This document shows, piece by piece, positions 25,763 through 36,376 of a stretch of DNA of 64,000 nt; the first letter of the stretch is position 1; each line of letters opens with the position of its first letter. The DNA is from Aestuariibaculum sp. M13 (GTDB taxonomy: Bacteria > Bacteroidota > Bacteroidia > Flavobacteriales > Flavobacteriaceae): NCBI RefSeq assembly GCF_024723255.1, contig NZ_JANIAC010000006.1:62001-126000 (forward strand). The letters are read 5' to 3'. Below the pieces are notes generated by a model that was not told where the DNA came from, ran no database searches, and was given only the letters and a program-made list of their open reading frames with translations. The position numbers and the translations under genes were made by a program.

Positions 25763-27219
25763 ATCTTTTTACGTAATCGGGCAACAGGAATGTCAAGTTG
25801 CTCTCGGTATTTTGCAACCGTACGTCTAGCAATAGGATAACCTTTTTCTTTTAAAATGGTGGCTAAGGTTTCGTCGGTTAGGGGCTTTTTCTTGTTTTCT
25901 TCTTCAATGACCGTTTCTAAAATCTTTTTAATTTCTCGAGTAGAAACATCTTCACCCTGATCATTTTTCATAGCCTCAGAGAAGAAATCCTTGATTAGTT
26001 TTGTTCCGTAAGGGGTGTCGACATATTTGCTATTAGCAACTCTTGAAACCGTTGAAACATCCATATTAATCTCGTCGGCAATATCTTTAAGAATCATCGG
26101 TTTTAAATTGCGCTCATCACCAGTTAAAAAGTATTCTTCTTGGTAATGCATAATCGCACTCATCGTCACAAACAAAGTCTGCTGGCGTTGTTTAATGGCT
26201 TCAATAAACCATTTGGCAGCATCTAATTTTTGTTTGATGAAGATTACTGCGTCTTTTTGAGATTGCGATTTTTCTTTAGATTCTTTATAACCTTTAAGCA
26301 TGTCGTTGTACCCACGAGATACATGAAGTTCGGGCGCATTACGACCGTTAAGCGTAAGCTCAAGTTCACCATCAACAATTCTAATGGCAAAATCGGGAAC
26401 CACATGTTCTACAATGCGGTTATTACCAGCGTAAGATCCTCCGGGTTTTGGGTTTAGATGCTCGATTTCATGAATGGCGTCTTTGAGTTGTATTTCGGTA
26501 ACATCAAATTTTTGTAATAATTTATCATAATGTTTTTTCGTAAATAATTCGAAAGCATTATCGATAATATCAATAGCCAATTCGGTATCGGGTGTTTTAC
26601 CCTTGCGGTGTAATTGAATGCTTAAACACTCTTGAAGGTTTCTGGCCCCAACACCCGAAGGATCTAACTGGTGAACAATTTTTAATACTTTATTTATTTT
26701 CTCTTCGGTAGTATAAACGTTTTGGGTAAATGCCAAATCGTCCATAATATCGGTTAGAGAACGACGAATATATCCGCTTTCATCAACGCTGCCAACTAAA
26801 AATTCGGCAATCTCTCGTTCTTCGTCGTCTAATCTGTAGGTGTTAAGCTGACTAATTAAGTGTTGGGTGAATGAGGTTCCAGCAGCATATGGCATGCTTT
26901 TTTCTTCATCGTCGCTGCTGTAATTATTGGCCTGCATGCGATAATCGGGAATCTCATCGTCACTTAAGTATTCATCAACATTAATATCATCGTTTCCAAT
27001 GGTTTCATTGTCGTTGTATTCATCGTTTGAATTGTCGAAATCGCTATCAAAGTCAGAATCTATAGATTCTTTACCACTATCTAAAGCAGGATTTTCTTCC
27101 AGTTCCTGTTTTATACGTTGCTCAAAAGCTTGTGTAGGCAACTGTATCAATTTCATCAATTGAATTTGTTGCGGTGATAGCTTTTGCGATAATTTAAATT
27201 GTAAATGTTGCTTGAGCAT
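25759..27219 (-). CDS. rpoN: RNA polymerase sigma-54 factor
   Basis: 486 residues. Region I is Gln/Leu-rich (LSPQQIQLMKLIQLPTQAFE), followed by an acidic region II (about 50-110). The core-binding domain and HTH include DIADEINMDVSTVSRVANSK and YVDTPYGTKLIKDFFSEA. The RpoN box ARRTVAKYRE binds the -24 element. It directs transcription from enhancer-dependent promoters. The PAP2-like gene is coupled downstream; asnS lies upstream on the same strand. Confidence 0.97.
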   Translation of the reverse strand: MLKQHLQFKLSQKLSPQQIQLMKLIQLPTQAFEQRIKQELEENPALDSGKESIDSDFDSDFDNSNDEYNDNETIGNDDINVDEYLSDDEIPDYRMQANNYSSDDEEKSMPYAAGTSFTQHLISQLNTYRLDDEEREIAEFLVGSVDESGYIRRSLTDIMDDLAFTQNVYTTEEKINKVLKIVHQLDPSGVGARNLQECLSIQLHRKGKTPDTELAIDIIDNAFELFTKKHYDKLLQKFDVTEIQLKDAIHEIEHLNPKPGGSYAGNNRIVEHVVPDFAIRIVDGELELTLNGRNAPELHVSRGYNDMLKGYKESKEKSQSQKDAVIFIKQKLDAAKWFIEAIKQRQQTLFVTMSAIMHYQEEYFLTGDERNLKPMILKDIADEINMDVSTVSRVANSKYVDTPYGTKLIKDFFSEAMKNDQGEDVSTREIKKILETVIEEENKKKPLTDETLATILKEKGYPIARRTVAKYREQLDIPVARLRKKI

Positions 27220-27287
27220 ACTGTGATTTGGTAAAAGATAAAAGTAAAAAAACTTTTACTGATGTGTAACCATTATATTGATGTTTT

Positions 27288-28724
27288 CTAAAATTCGGCG
27301 TTTTGTGGTGTTCTTGGGAACGGAATTACGTCTCTAATATTGCTCATTCCGGTTGCGAACATTACTAAACGTTCGAAACCTAAACCAAAACCAGAGTGTA
27401 CAGCCGTACCAAATTTACGTAAATCTAAATACCACCAAAGGTCTTCTTCAGGAATACCAATAGCTGCCATTTTTTCTTTTAAAACATCCAAACGCTCTTC
27501 ACGTTGTGCACCACCCACGATTTCACCAATACCTGGGAATAGAATATCCATGGCACGAACGGTTTTACCATCGTCATTTAAGCGCATGTAGAAGGCTTTG
27601 ATATTTGCTGGATAATCAAATAAAATTACCGGACAGTTAAAGTGTTTCTCTACTAGGTAACGCTCGTGTTCACTTTGTAAATCGGCACCCCACTCATCAA
27701 TAATATATTTGAATTTCTTCTTTTTATTTGGCTTACTGTTACGTAAAATATCGATAGCTTCAGTGTAGCTTACACGTTTGAAGTTATTATCGGTAACGAA
27801 TTTTAATTTTTCAATTAAAGTCATTTCGCTACGTTCAGCCTGTGGTTTTTTCTTGTCTTCTTCCTGTAAGCGATTATCTAAGAACTCTAAATCTTCTTTA
27901 TTGTTATCTAAAATGTACTTAATAACCGATTTCATAAAGTCTTCAGCTAAATCCATGTTGCCTGGTAAATCCATAAAGGCAACTTCTGGTTCAATCATCC
28001 AGAATTCAGCTAAGTGGCGTGACGTATTTGAGTTTTCAGCTCTAAAAGTAGGTCCGAAAGTATATACTTTCCCTAAAGACATCGCGTAAGTTTCAGCTTC
28101 TAATTGTCCAGAAACCGTTAAGTTGGTTTCCTTACCAAAGAAATCTTTGCTGTAATCTACTTCGCCAGCTTCATTTAAAGGTGCATTTTTAGCATCTAAA
28201 TTGGTTACTCTAAACATTTCTCCGGCACCTTCAGCATCACTACCAGTAATAATTGGTGCGTGCATGTAGTAGAATCCGTTTTCGTTAAAGTACTTGTGAA
28301 TTGCAAAAGACAAAGCAGAACGTAGACGCATAACCGCACTAAATGTACTTGTTCTGGTACGTAAGTGTGCATTCTCTCTTAAGAATTCAAACGAGTGTTT
28401 TTTAGGTTGAATAGGATAGGTTTCAGGGTCTGAATCACCTAAAACGTCAACAAATTTAGCCTGTACTTCAACAGTTTGTCCTTTTCCCTGACTTTCTACC
28501 AAGTCTCCTTTAATGTGAACCGCAGCACCCGTAGTAATGCGTTTCAATAATGCTTCATCAAAATTCTCAAAATCTACAACACACTGAATGTTGTTTAAAG
28601 TCGATCCGTCGTTTAAGGCAATAAAACGATTTGCTCTAAAGGTTCTTACCCAACCTTTAATTTCAACTTCAGTATTAGGAGCAACCTTTTGAGATAATAA
28701 TTCTGAAACGGTATATGATTTCAT
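27288..28724 (-). CDS. asnS: Asparaginyl-tRNA synthetase
   Basis: 478 residues. An N-terminal OB-fold anticodon-binding domain ([28 protein letters not shown]) precedes a class II catalytic core with motif 2 [21 protein letters not shown] and motif 3 [12 protein letters not shown]. It charges tRNA-Asn. Its length suits bacterial AsnRS rather than AspRS, and the Asp-specific insertion is absent. Confidence 0.96.
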   Translation of the reverse strand: MKSYTVSELLSQKVAPNTEVEIKGWVRTFRANRFIALNDGSTLNNIQCVVDFENFDEALLKRITTGAAVHIKGDLVESQGKGQTVEVQAKFVDVLGDSDPETYPIQPKKHSFEFLRENAHLRTRTSTFSAVMRLRSALSFAIHKYFNENGFYYMHAPIITGSDAEGAGEMFRVTNLDAKNAPLNEAGEVDYSKDFFGKETNLTVSGQLEAETYAMSLGKVYTFGPTFRAENSNTSRHLAEFWMIEPEVAFMDLPGNMDLAEDFMKSVIKYILDNNKEDLEFLDNRLQEEDKKKPQAERSEMTLIEKLKFVTDNNFKRVSYTEAIDILRNSKPNKKKKFKYIIDEWGADLQSEHERYLVEKHFNCPVILFDYPANIKAFYMRLNDDGKTVRAMDILFPGIGEIVGGAQREERLDVLKEKMAAIGIPEEDLWWYLDLRKFGTAVHSGFGLGFERLVMFATGMSNIRDVIPFPRTPQNAEF

Positions 28725-28789
28725 AGGTATTAAAATTAATAATGTAAATATAAAATTTAGCCTGCTTATATTAAAACCAAGACAAACGC

Positions 28790-31180
28790 TTATTCTTCGT
28801 TATCGTCTTCTTCCGGAATAATATTTATTGAAGGCTCTTTTAAAACTTCTTTATTGGCTATACTACGCTCTAACGATAATAATAACGAAGGCAATAGTAA
28901 TAGGTTCGACAACATAGCAAATAATAGGGTAGTCGATACTAATGCACCTAGGGCTACTGTTCCACCAAAGCTTGAAATGGTAAACACCGAAAAGCCGAAG
29001 AACAATACAATAGATGTATAGAACATACTTACACCAGTTTCGCGTAATGCACCGTATACCGATGGTTTAATTTTCCAGTGTCTGGCTTGTAATTCCTGAC
29101 GGTATTTGGCCAGGAAATGTATGGTATCGTCTACCGAAATACCAAAAGCTATACTAAATACTAAAATAGTTGATGGTTTTATAGGAACGCCTAAATAGCC
29201 CATTAAACCAGCTGTTATAAGTAAAGGTAGCAAGTTTGGTATTAATGAAATGATAATCATTCTAAACGATCTGAACATGTAAGCCATGAAAAGCGCAATT
29301 AAAATAATGGCCAGAGATAGAGAGATTACCAAGTTCTTAACTAAGTATTTTGTTCCTTTTTGGAACACAACGGCTTTACCTGTCATGGTTACCGTGTAGC
29401 GTTCAGCAGGGAATAACTTATCTATTTTAGTTTGAAGGTTTTCTTCAATACGCTCCATTTTTTCGGTACCAATGTCTTTCATAAACGTAGTGATACGAGC
29501 ATATTGCCCCGTACTATCAACAAAGTTTTTCAGTAAGTCGACATTCGATGATGAATTTTTGGCGTACGATAAAATGAAACTGTTTTCCTGACTTGTAGGT
29601 AACTGGTAATATTTTGTGTTTCCGTTGTAGTAAGCTTGTTTAGAGTATTTTACTAAATCTACAACCGAAATAGGTTTCGATAATTCAGGAATTTCGTTAA
29701 TAGCTTCCTGTAATTCGTCCATTCGTTTTAAAGTCGCCAGTTTCATAACGCCTTTTTTACGTTTGGTGTCAATCATGATTTCAACTGGCATAATACCGTT
29801 AAATTCTTTTTCGAAGAAACGAATATCGCTAACAAATTCCGAATCCTGAGGCATGTCTTCAATTAAACTTCCTGTAATTTTTATCTGGTAAATTCCAATA
29901 ATACTAACAATAAGTAAAACCAAACCGGTACAGTAAATAGCAATGCGCTCGTGTTTTACCATGCGCTCCATCCAGTCGACAAAACCACCAATCCAACGTT
30001 TGTTTAAGTGTTCTAAGTGACGGTCTTTTGGGTAAGGTAAAAAGGTGTAAATGATTGGAATAATCAATAAACACAATACAAAAATAGCCAGGATACTTAA
30101 TGAAGCTACAATACCAAATTCTTTTAAAAGAGTGCTTTCTGTAAGTATAAAGGTAGCAAAACCAGAAGCGGTTGTAATGTTAGTCATTAAAGTAGCATTA
30201 CCAATTTTGGTAATAACACGTTGTAGCGACTTTACTTTATTCCCGTGTTTCTTTACTTCGTTCTGGTACTTATTGATTAAGAAAATACAGTTAGGAATTC
30301 CGATAACAATAATAAGCGGCGGAATTAAAGCGGTAAGTACGGTGATTTCATAATTAAGAGCTCCTAAGATTCCTAAAGTCCACATCACGCCAATACTCAC
30401 TACGATAAGTGAAATAAACGTGGCTCTGAACGATCTGAAGAAAAAGAAGAATATAAGTGATGTTACCAATAAAGCTGCACCAACAAACCATCCAATTTCA
30501 CTAACAATAACCTGAGCATTTAAAGTACGTATGTAAGGCATACCCGAAATACGCACGTCTAGATTATAGGCTTTTGAAAATTCTTTTATTTTAGGTTCAA
30601 GCGTATTGGCTACAAAGTCCTTTCTAATCGAGGTATTTACAATATCTTTCTTTAAATATATTGCAGTTCTAATCGTTTTAGTCTCCTTGTTGAATAAAAC
30701 ATTATCGTAAAACGGATATTTGTTAAAGAGTTCGTATTCTAAAGATTCTATTTGTTGTATTGAAGAAACAGAGTCTTTAATAAAAGGTTCTAAAGCAAAC
30801 TTTTCATGCTCTGTATCTTTTACTAATTTCTGAAGGTCTTTAACAGAAACAACAGTTTCTACTTCGTCGTATTGTTTAAAGCTTTGTGCAAGGTTGTTCC
30901 AGGCGTTTAGTTTTTCAACAGTTAAAAGGGTTGAATCTTTAACACCAAGAATGATAAGGTTGCCTTCTTCTCCAAAGATTTTTAGAAAGTCGTTGTACTT
31001 AATATTAACCTCGTGGTCGTCTGGTAGCAAATTGGCTTCGGTATTGGTGAAGCGCATATTTTTCCATTGCGTACTGAATAAAACTGTGATGATTAAAATA
31101 CCAAGAAGTATGGCTATTTTATTACGCAGAATAAGTCGCGCAACAACGTCCCAAAAGTGTTTTGTAAAAAGTTTAAGCAT
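28790..31180 (-). CDS. MMPL/RND-superfamily exporter
   Basis: 796 residues with the two-fold RND plan of MMPL or HpnN-like lipid exporters. One N-terminal helix ([18 protein letters not shown]), a periplasmic domain, five helices at about 230-375, one helix at about 405, a second periplasmic domain, and five C-terminal helices. The TM4-type motif is [16 protein letters not shown] and the second-half counterpart [20 protein letters not shown]. It is much smaller than AcrB-type pumps and has no adaptor partner. The cargo is likely a lipid or hydrophobic compound but is unknown. Confidence 0.88.
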   Translation of the reverse strand: MLKLFTKHFWDVVARLILRNKIAILLGILIITVLFSTQWKNMRFTNTEANLLPDDHEVNIKYNDFLKIFGEEGNLIILGVKDSTLLTVEKLNAWNNLAQSFKQYDEVETVVSVKDLQKLVKDTEHEKFALEPFIKDSVSSIQQIESLEYELFNKYPFYDNVLFNKETKTIRTAIYLKKDIVNTSIRKDFVANTLEPKIKEFSKAYNLDVRISGMPYIRTLNAQVIVSEIGWFVGAALLVTSLIFFFFFRSFRATFISLIVVSIGVMWTLGILGALNYEITVLTALIPPLIIVIGIPNCIFLINKYQNEVKKHGNKVKSLQRVITKIGNATLMTNITTASGFATFILTESTLLKEFGIVASLSILAIFVLCLLIIPIIYTFLPYPKDRHLEHLNKRWIGGFVDWMERMVKHERIAIYCTGLVLLIVSIIGIYQIKITGSLIEDMPQDSEFVSDIRFFEKEFNGIMPVEIMIDTKRKKGVMKLATLKRMDELQEAINEIPELSKPISVVDLVKYSKQAYYNGNTKYYQLPTSQENSFILSYAKNSSSNVDLLKNFVDSTGQYARITTFMKDIGTEKMERIEENLQTKIDKLFPAERYTVTMTGKAVVFQKGTKYLVKNLVISLSLAIILIALFMAYMFRSFRMIIISLIPNLLPLLITAGLMGYLGVPIKPSTILVFSIAFGISVDDTIHFLAKYRQELQARHWKIKPSVYGALRETGVSMFYTSIVLFFGFSVFTISSFGGTVALGALVSTTLLFAMLSNLLLLPSLLLSLERSIANKEVLKEPSINIIPEEDDNEE

Positions 31181-31227
31181 GCCTTAAATAAAAGTTGGGC
31201 AAAGGTAGGAAAAACAAGTGTATTACC

Positions 31228-32499
31228 TCATAAAGTCACGTTAAATGTAAATTTTAAAGCAATATTATCTTCTATGTTAGGCAGGTGGTAAGCACCGTAT
31301 CTGTAAGTGAAACTTAAACCAAAGCCAAAAAGTAATTTGTTAAGTTCGAAGCCCGATTCGGTGTAGCCTTTATCCAAAGAGCCGAAGGTAATGTTTTCAT
31401 GACGTTCCGGATGATCTATACTTCCCAAGGCATAGCGCATAATTAAAACCATTTGAGGTTTGTGGCTTGGAGAAACATTGAAAGGTTTCAGGTAATGTTT
31501 AAATTGAAGTGTTGTAAATTTATCTGAAAAGAATTCATTAAAATACATAGTCTCAAAACTATTAATACCTGCTACCGAAAAACGTTGTAAGATGGTTTCT
31601 TTATTAATATTATTTGGGTAAGCGTGGTACAAATGTGTTAGCGGAATATCGCCATTGGCTATTCCTGCAACTAATACAATTTGAGAATAACTTGCTTTTT
31701 CATCACCAAATTCATAAATCGTTCTAAAATCGAATTTTGAAAAATTAAAATCACTTTTAAAAGCATCTTTGAAGCTTTTAGTATACTGAAAAGTAAACTT
31801 AGGGAACCCTTTTTTGACTTCCTTCAATCCCTGTCGGGAATCTTCGTAATGACTAAATGGACTCCATTGCACAGCAAATTTTGCCGAACTGATGTCGAAT
31901 TCTGAAAAAGATTGATTGTCTACGACATATGCATAACTATAAGTGGGATCAATATGGCTTATTGAAAATTCAGACTCAGTTATTAGTTTTGGATTTATCT
32001 GGTGTTCTAAACCAAGCGTTTTTGTAACATGCGCATGAAAAAGACTGATGTTAAGTAAGCGAGGCTCGAAAAATTGAAAGAAGCGTTTGTCGGTTAAAAA
32101 TTTGGTGCTTCCTGTTTCCTGTAAATCATCTGTATATGAAGCGCTAAGCCATGTGTTTGTTTTTTCGGCTAAACGATAGGCACCACCAGCACTGTATTTA
32201 AATTTGTCGTCTCCAAATCCGTAAACCAAATATCCGTTAATACGAAATGATTTTGAAAGCGCATCGTTTGTAATTCCTCCAAGTCCGGTTCTTAGGGCTT
32301 CGTACTGGTTGTATTTTATTAAATAACGTAAGTCGAAATTGAAGTATTTAGTAGGGAAATAACCATTGCCTAAATGTTCGATAAAAGCTTTCCGCTTTAA
32401 AGAATCTTTTACGGTTTCGTTGGTGTCTATAGATGATGACTGTGCCTGCAACATTGATGAAGCACAAAAACAAAGGATAATAAAGAAATGCTTTAACAT
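31228..32499 (-). CDS. DUF5686-like outer-membrane barrel protein lacking the regulatory-like N-terminal domain
   Basis: The ATG at 32499 (MLKHFFIILCFCASSMLQAQ) is preferred over the upstream TTG at 32511, giving 423 residues with a signal peptide. The C-terminal part (SLDKGYTESGFELNKLLFG, FTYRYGAYHLPN) matches what I know of the barrel end of DUF5686 proteins, which usually have about 830 residues with a carboxypeptidase-regulatory-like N-terminus. Here only the barrel half is present, directly after a signal peptide. There is no catalytic motif. The function is unknown. Confidence 0.75.
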   Translation of the reverse strand: MLKHFFIILCFCASSMLQAQSSSIDTNETVKDSLKRKAFIEHLGNGYFPTKYFNFDLRYLIKYNQYEALRTGLGGITNDALSKSFRINGYLVYGFGDDKFKYSAGGAYRLAEKTNTWLSASYTDDLQETGSTKFLTDKRFFQFFEPRLLNISLFHAHVTKTLGLEHQINPKLITESEFSISHIDPTYSYAYVVDNQSFSEFDISSAKFAVQWSPFSHYEDSRQGLKEVKKGFPKFTFQYTKSFKDAFKSDFNFSKFDFRTIYEFGDEKASYSQIVLVAGIANGDIPLTHLYHAYPNNINKETILQRFSVAGINSFETMYFNEFFSDKFTTLQFKHYLKPFNVSPSHKPQMVLIMRYALGSIDHPERHENITFGSLDKGYTESGFELNKLLFGFGLSFTYRYGAYHLPNIEDNIALKFTFNVTL

Positions 32500-32531
32500 A
32501 GTTGCAGCCAAAAAGCTTCAGGTTTTGCAAA

Positions 32532-32556
32532 AAAAAGCGACTTAATGTCGCTTTTT
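32532..32556 (-). terminator. Intrinsic terminator of pyrH-frr
   Basis: AAAAAGCGAC and GTCGCTTTTT form a perfect stem with loop TTAAT. The A tract at 32529-32536 gives the T run on the minus strand, 5 bp after frr. Confidence 0.85.
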
Positions 32557-32560
32557 AATA

Positions 32561-33118
32561 TTATACGGTCATGATTTCCTTTTCTTTCACTTCGAAAAGT
32601 TCATCAACCATTTTAACGTACTTATCTGTAATATGTTGTACGTCTATTTCAGCATTTTTCTTTAAATCTTCAGAAACGTCTTCTAACTTTTTAATATCGT
32701 TGTTAGCATCTTTTCTTGCAGATCTTACACTAATTTTTGCATCTTCAGCTTCAGATTTAGCTTGTTTTGCTAAATCGCGTCTGCGCTCTTCTGTTAAAGG
32801 CGGCACGTTGATAATAATGGTATCACCATTGTTCATTGGGTTGAAGCCTAAGTTTGCAATCATGATAGCTTTTTCAATTTCTTGAAGCATCTTTTTTTCC
32901 CATGGTTGTACGGTAATGGTTCTACCATCTGGAGTGTTAACGTTTGCTACCTGACTTAATGGTGTTTGAGACCCGTAATAATCTACCATAACACTGCCTA
33001 ACATTGCCGGACTTGCTTTTCCCGCACGAATGTTTACAAACGACTTTTCTAAGTGTTTTATAGAATTAGTCATCGATTCTTTTGCTGTGTCTAGTATAAA
33101 TTGAATGTCTTCGTTCAT
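32561..33118 (-). CDS. frr: Ribosome recycling factor
   Basis: 185 residues, exact family length. Motifs include HLEKSFVNIRAGKASPAML, VNTPDGRTITVQPWEKKML, IMIANLGFNPMNNGD, and PPLTEERRRDLAKQAK near 105. With EF-G it splits post-termination ribosomes. It lies 49 bp after pyrH, the classical pyrH-frr pair. Confidence 0.97.
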   Translation of the reverse strand: MNEDIQFILDTAKESMTNSIKHLEKSFVNIRAGKASPAMLGSVMVDYYGSQTPLSQVANVNTPDGRTITVQPWEKKMLQEIEKAIMIANLGFNPMNNGDTIIINVPPLTEERRRDLAKQAKSEAEDAKISVRSARKDANNDIKKLEDVSEDLKKNAEIDVQHITDKYVKMVDELFEVKEKEIMTV

Positions 33119-33167
33119 GTTTTTAGCTTTTAAGTAAAAATGAATGTTTCAAAAATTACGCCAAATG

Positions 33168-33875
33168 TTATAGGTTAACTTCGGTTCCAACATTTTCTCC
33201 GGAAACGACTTTTAAGAGGTTTCCTTTTTTATTCATATCGAAAACGATAATTGGTAACTGGTTTTCTTGACTTAAGGTGAATGCCGTAGTATCCATAACT
33301 TTTAAGCCCTTTCTTAAAACATCATCGAAAGATATGAAATTAAATTTAGTGGCTTTGGCATCTTTTTCAGGATCAGCATTGTAAATACCATCAACACGAG
33401 TTCCTTTTAAGATTACATCGGCCTCAATTTCTATGGCACGTAATACGGCTGCAGAATCGGTAGTGAAGTAAGGATTTCCTGTGCCTCCGCCAAAAATAAC
33501 TACACGACCTTTTTCAAGGTGACGCATGGCTCTTCTTCTAATGAAAGGTTCGGCAACTTCGTTAATTTTAATTGCTGATTGTAATCTTGTAGGTATTCCA
33601 GCATCTTCAAGGGCACTTTGTAATGCTAAACCGTTAATTACGGTGGCTAACATTCCCATATGGTCTCCTTGTACACGATCCATACCGTTGCTTGCCCCAG
33701 CTACGCCTCTAAAAATGTTTCCGCCGCCAATAACGATGGCAACTTCTACACCTTTATCGGTGATGTCTTTAATGTCTTTTGCATATTCGGCTAAACGTTC
33801 TGGATCTATACCATATTGACGATTTCCCATTAGGGCCTCGCCAGATAATTTAAGGAGTATTCTTTTGTATTTCAT
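33168..33875 (-). CDS. pyrH: UMP kinase
   Basis: The ATG at 33875 ([17 protein letters not shown]) is the family start; the frame opens at a TTG eight codons earlier. 235 residues. The amino-acid-kinase fold has [31 protein letters not shown] and DPEKDAKA. It phosphorylates UMP to UDP in pyrimidine synthesis, usually as a hexamer. It is followed by frr. Confidence 0.96.
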   Translation of the reverse strand: MKYKRILLKLSGEALMGNRQYGIDPERLAEYAKDIKDITDKGVEVAIVIGGGNIFRGVAGASNGMDRVQGDHMGMLATVINGLALQSALEDAGIPTRLQSAIKINEVAEPFIRRRAMRHLEKGRVVIFGGGTGNPYFTTDSAAVLRAIEIEADVILKGTRVDGIYNADPEKDAKATKFNFISFDDVLRKGLKVMDTTAFTLSQENQLPIIVFDMNKKGNLLKVVSGENVGTEVNL

Positions 33876-33896
33876 TATTTGTTTACTCAGGTTGTG

Positions 33897-33904
33897 CAAA
33901 TATA
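33897..33904 (-). promoter_or_regulatory. -7-like box upstream of pyrH
   Basis: Minus-strand TATATTTG followed by CACAACC, 22 bases before the pyrH ATG. No well-placed TTG. Confidence 0.35.
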
Positions 33905-33970
33905 ATCAATATCTTAAATTGCTAAAGTGAATTTTTTAGGCAATTTGTAAACTAAAGATTGGTGTATAAA

Positions 33971-34002
33971 AAAACCATTGCACGGTAAAGCACAATGGTT
34001 TT
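33971..34002 (-). terminator. Intrinsic terminator after tsf
   Basis: AAAACCATTG and CAATGGTTTT form a 10-bp stem with a 12-nt loop. The A7 run gives a T tract on the minus strand, ending the rplM-rpsI-rpsB-tsf block. Confidence 0.8.
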
Positions 34003-34023
34003 ATATTTTTGTTGTTAAGTAGA

Positions 34024-34998
34024 TTAACCTACAGAAGCTCTTTTGAAACCAGTGATTACAACATCACCGTAAGAAGCTACATATTTAGCAACATTAATTT
34101 TGTCATCTTTAATGAAGTTTTGGTCTAATAAACATTGCTCTTGATCAAGAGTTGTGTTATCAGAAACGAAACGATCCATTTTACCTGGTAAGATGTTCGC
34201 CCAGATTTTTTCTGGTTTACCTTCAGCAGCTAATTGAGCTTTCGCATCTTCTTCAGCTTGAGCTAAAACTTCAGGAGTTAATTGAGACATAGAGATGTAT
34301 TTAGGAACGTTTTTAAGTGTTTTTCCTAAACGAGCTAACTCTTCGTTATCTTTTTCGATTACAGCAATTCTAGCTTCAGTTTCTGAAGCAACGAAAGCAG
34401 GATCGAAATCTTTGTAAGATAAAGTAGTAGCACCCATAGACGCTACTTGCATAGCTACATCTTTAACTAAAGTTTCAGCGTTATCTACTTTTGCAGATAA
34501 ACCAACTAAAGCAGCGATTTTGTTAATGTGAACGTAAGAACCAACATAAGGAGCTTCTAATCTTTCGAAAGAAGTGATGTCTAATTTCTCACCAATAACA
34601 CCAGTTTGCTCAACTAATTTATCAGCAACTGTTAAACCACCAAAATCCGCAGCTAAGAATTCTTCTTTAGTGTTGTAGTTTAATGCAAGATCAGCTAAAT
34701 CGTTAGCTAATTTTACGAAGTTTTCGTTTTTACCTACGAAATCAGTCTCACATCCTAAAACAATAGCAACACCAGAAGTGTTATCTGCGTTTATTTTAGC
34801 AACAGCAGCTCCTTCAGAGTTATCTCTGTCAGCTCTTTTTTCTGCTACTTTTTGTCCTTGTTTACGTAAAACTTCAATTGCTTTATCAAAATCTCCACCA
34901 GCTTCAACTAAAGCTTTTTTACAATCCATCATCCCTGCACCAGTAGCTTGTCTTAACTTGTTAACTTCTGCTGCTGTAATTTTTACTGTAGATTCCAT
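34024..34998 (-). CDS. tsf: Elongation factor Ts
   Basis: 324 residues. The N-terminal UBA-like domain reads ITAAEVNKLRQATGAGMMDC, then KKALVEAGGDFDKAIEVLRKQG, and the core has GCETDFVGKNENF, the TDFV motif that exchanges nucleotide on EF-Tu. About 30-50 residues longer than the E. coli protein, usual for Bacteroidota. rpsB lies upstream with an 85-bp gap holding a terminator-like hairpin. Confidence 0.97.
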   Translation of the reverse strand: MESTVKITAAEVNKLRQATGAGMMDCKKALVEAGGDFDKAIEVLRKQGQKVAEKRADRDNSEGAAVAKINADNTSGVAIVLGCETDFVGKNENFVKLANDLADLALNYNTKEEFLAADFGGLTVADKLVEQTGVIGEKLDITSFERLEAPYVGSYVHINKIAALVGLSAKVDNAETLVKDVAMQVASMGATTLSYKDFDPAFVASETEARIAVIEKDNEELARLGKTLKNVPKYISMSQLTPEVLAQAEEDAKAQLAAEGKPEKIWANILPGKMDRFVSDNTTLDQEQCLLDQNFIKDDKINVAKYVASYGDVVITGFKRASVG

Positions 34999-35011
34999 GT
35001 ATTTTAAATTT

Positions 35012-35061
35012 TAAAAAAAAGTCGTTCAAATATTTTAGCAAAGAAAATAATTAAACGACTT
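35012..35061 (-). terminator. Terminator-like hairpin between rpsB and tsf
   Basis: AAGTCGTT (35019-35026) and AACGACTT (35054-35061) pair; read on the minus strand the stem is followed by eight Ts. The loop is long (27 nt), so it may terminate only partly and set the S2:EF-Ts ratio. Confidence 0.55.
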
Positions 35062-35083
35062 AGTTATATTGCGTAAATGTTAA

Positions 35084-35845
35084 TTATTCTTCCTCATTAG
35101 CTGCAACTGTTTTAGCTGCACCTTTTTTAGCTTTAGGAGCGTCTCCTTCAACTTTATCAGCTTTTCTTTCTGCTAAACCAGAAGAGATAGAAGCTGTAAC
35201 ATGAGATAAGATTTTATCGATTGACTTAGAAGCGTCGTCGTTTGCTGGGATAACATAATCAACCTGACGAGGGTCAGAGTTAGTATCTACCATAGCAAAG
35301 ATAGGAATGTTTAATTTTTGAGCTTCTTTAATCGCGATGTGTTCACGTTTAATATCAACTACAAATAAAGCACCTGGTAAACGAGTCATGTCGCTTATAG
35401 AACCTAAGTTTTTCTCTAACTTAGCTCTTAAACGATCTACTTGTAAACGCTCTTTTTTAGATAACGTGTTGAAAGTACCATCTTTCTTCATTCTATCGAT
35501 AGAAGCCATTTTCTTAACAGCTTTTCTAATAGTAACGAAGTTAGTTAACATACCACCTGGCCATCTTTCAGTGATGTAAGGCATGTTGATAGCTCCTGCT
35601 TTTTCAGCAACGATATCTTTAGCTTGCTTTTTAGTTGCAACAAATAAAATTTTACGACCAGAAGCAGCGATTTTTGCTAACGCTTCTCCAGCTTCGTCAA
35701 TTTTAGCTGCTGTTTTATATAAGTTGATAATATGGATGCCATTACGCTCCATGTATACGTAAGGAGCCATGTTTGGATCCCACTTACGAGTAAGGTGTCC
35801 GAAGTGTACACCTGCTTCAAGTAATTCTTTTACTTCTACTGCCAT
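35084..35845 (-). CDS. rpsB: 30S ribosomal protein S2
   Basis: 253 residues. Family signatures: LLEAGVHFGHLTRKWDPNMAPYVY, GRKILFVATKKQAKDIV, RWPGGMLTNF, LPGALFVVDIKREHIA and VDTNSDPRQVDYVIPAND. A Lys/Ala-rich tail ends in EEE. It belongs to the rplM-rpsI-rpsB-tsf block. The 144-bp gap upstream could hold an autoregulatory leader. Confidence 0.98.
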   Translation of the reverse strand: MAVEVKELLEAGVHFGHLTRKWDPNMAPYVYMERNGIHIINLYKTAAKIDEAGEALAKIAASGRKILFVATKKQAKDIVAEKAGAINMPYITERWPGGMLTNFVTIRKAVKKMASIDRMKKDGTFNTLSKKERLQVDRLRAKLEKNLGSISDMTRLPGALFVVDIKREHIAIKEAQKLNIPIFAMVDTNSDPRQVDYVIPANDDASKSIDKILSHVTASISSGLAERKADKVEGDAPKAKKGAAKTVAANEEE

Positions 35846-35879
35846 TTTTGTAATAGTTTACGTTCTGTTGAATTAGCAA

Positions 35880-35913
35880 TGATTAAGTGGTCATAGAATA
35901 TTCGCCTTAACCA
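35880..35913 (-). promoter_or_regulatory. Possible structured leader of rpsB
   Basis: Minus-strand TGGTTAAG pairs with CTTAATCA (8 bp with one G-U) around an 18-nt loop, 35-68 bases upstream of the rpsB ATG. S2 autoregulates its operon in other bacteria; here this is only a structural hint. Confidence 0.3.
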
Positions 35914-35989
35914 TTTAGATGCTAAACTAAATCCTGTTTTACAAACAAGGACAACAACAATAACTGTTATTAATTTTTTTAAATAGATA

Positions 35990-36376
35990 TTAACGTTTAG
36001 AGAACTGGAATTTCTTACGAGCTTTCTTCTGACCGAATTTCTTACGCTCTACCATTCTTGGATCTCTTGTTAATAATCCTTCTGGTTTAAGAGTTAATCT
36101 GTTTTCAGCATCTACTTCGCACATAGCACGAGAAATAGCTAAACGGATTGCCTCAGCTTGACCAGTGATACCACCTCCATATACATTTACGGTAATATCA
36201 AAGTTGCTTTCATTGTTAGTCATAACTAATGGTTGCTTAACTTTATACTGTAATGTAGCAGTTGTAAAGTAGCTAGTCATGTCTTTTTTGTTAATAGTGA
36301 TGTTACCACTTCCTTGAGCAACATACGCACGAGCAACAGCCGTTTTTCTACGGCCAATTTTGTGAATTACTTCCAT
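35990..36376 (-). CDS. rpsI: 30S ribosomal protein S9
   Basis: 128 residues. N-terminal VIHKIGRRKTAVARAYVAQGSG, middle GGGITGQAEAIRLAISRAM and the conserved basic C-terminus KKFGQKKARKKFQFSKR, whose last residues reach the ribosomal P site. Its ATG shares one base with the rplM stop codon. Confidence 0.98.
   Translation of the reverse strand: MEVIHKIGRRKTAVARAYVAQGSGNITINKKDMTSYFTTATLQYKVKQPLVMTNNESNFDITVNVYGGGITGQAEAIRLAISRAMCEVDAENRLTLKPEGLLTRDPRMVERKKFGQKKARKKFQFSKR

Noticed and set aside
31228-32511. DUF5686-like gene considered as a broken full-length gene
   Set aside because: An intact signal peptide directly precedes the barrel and a terminator lies immediately upstream, so no lost N-terminal part is visible.
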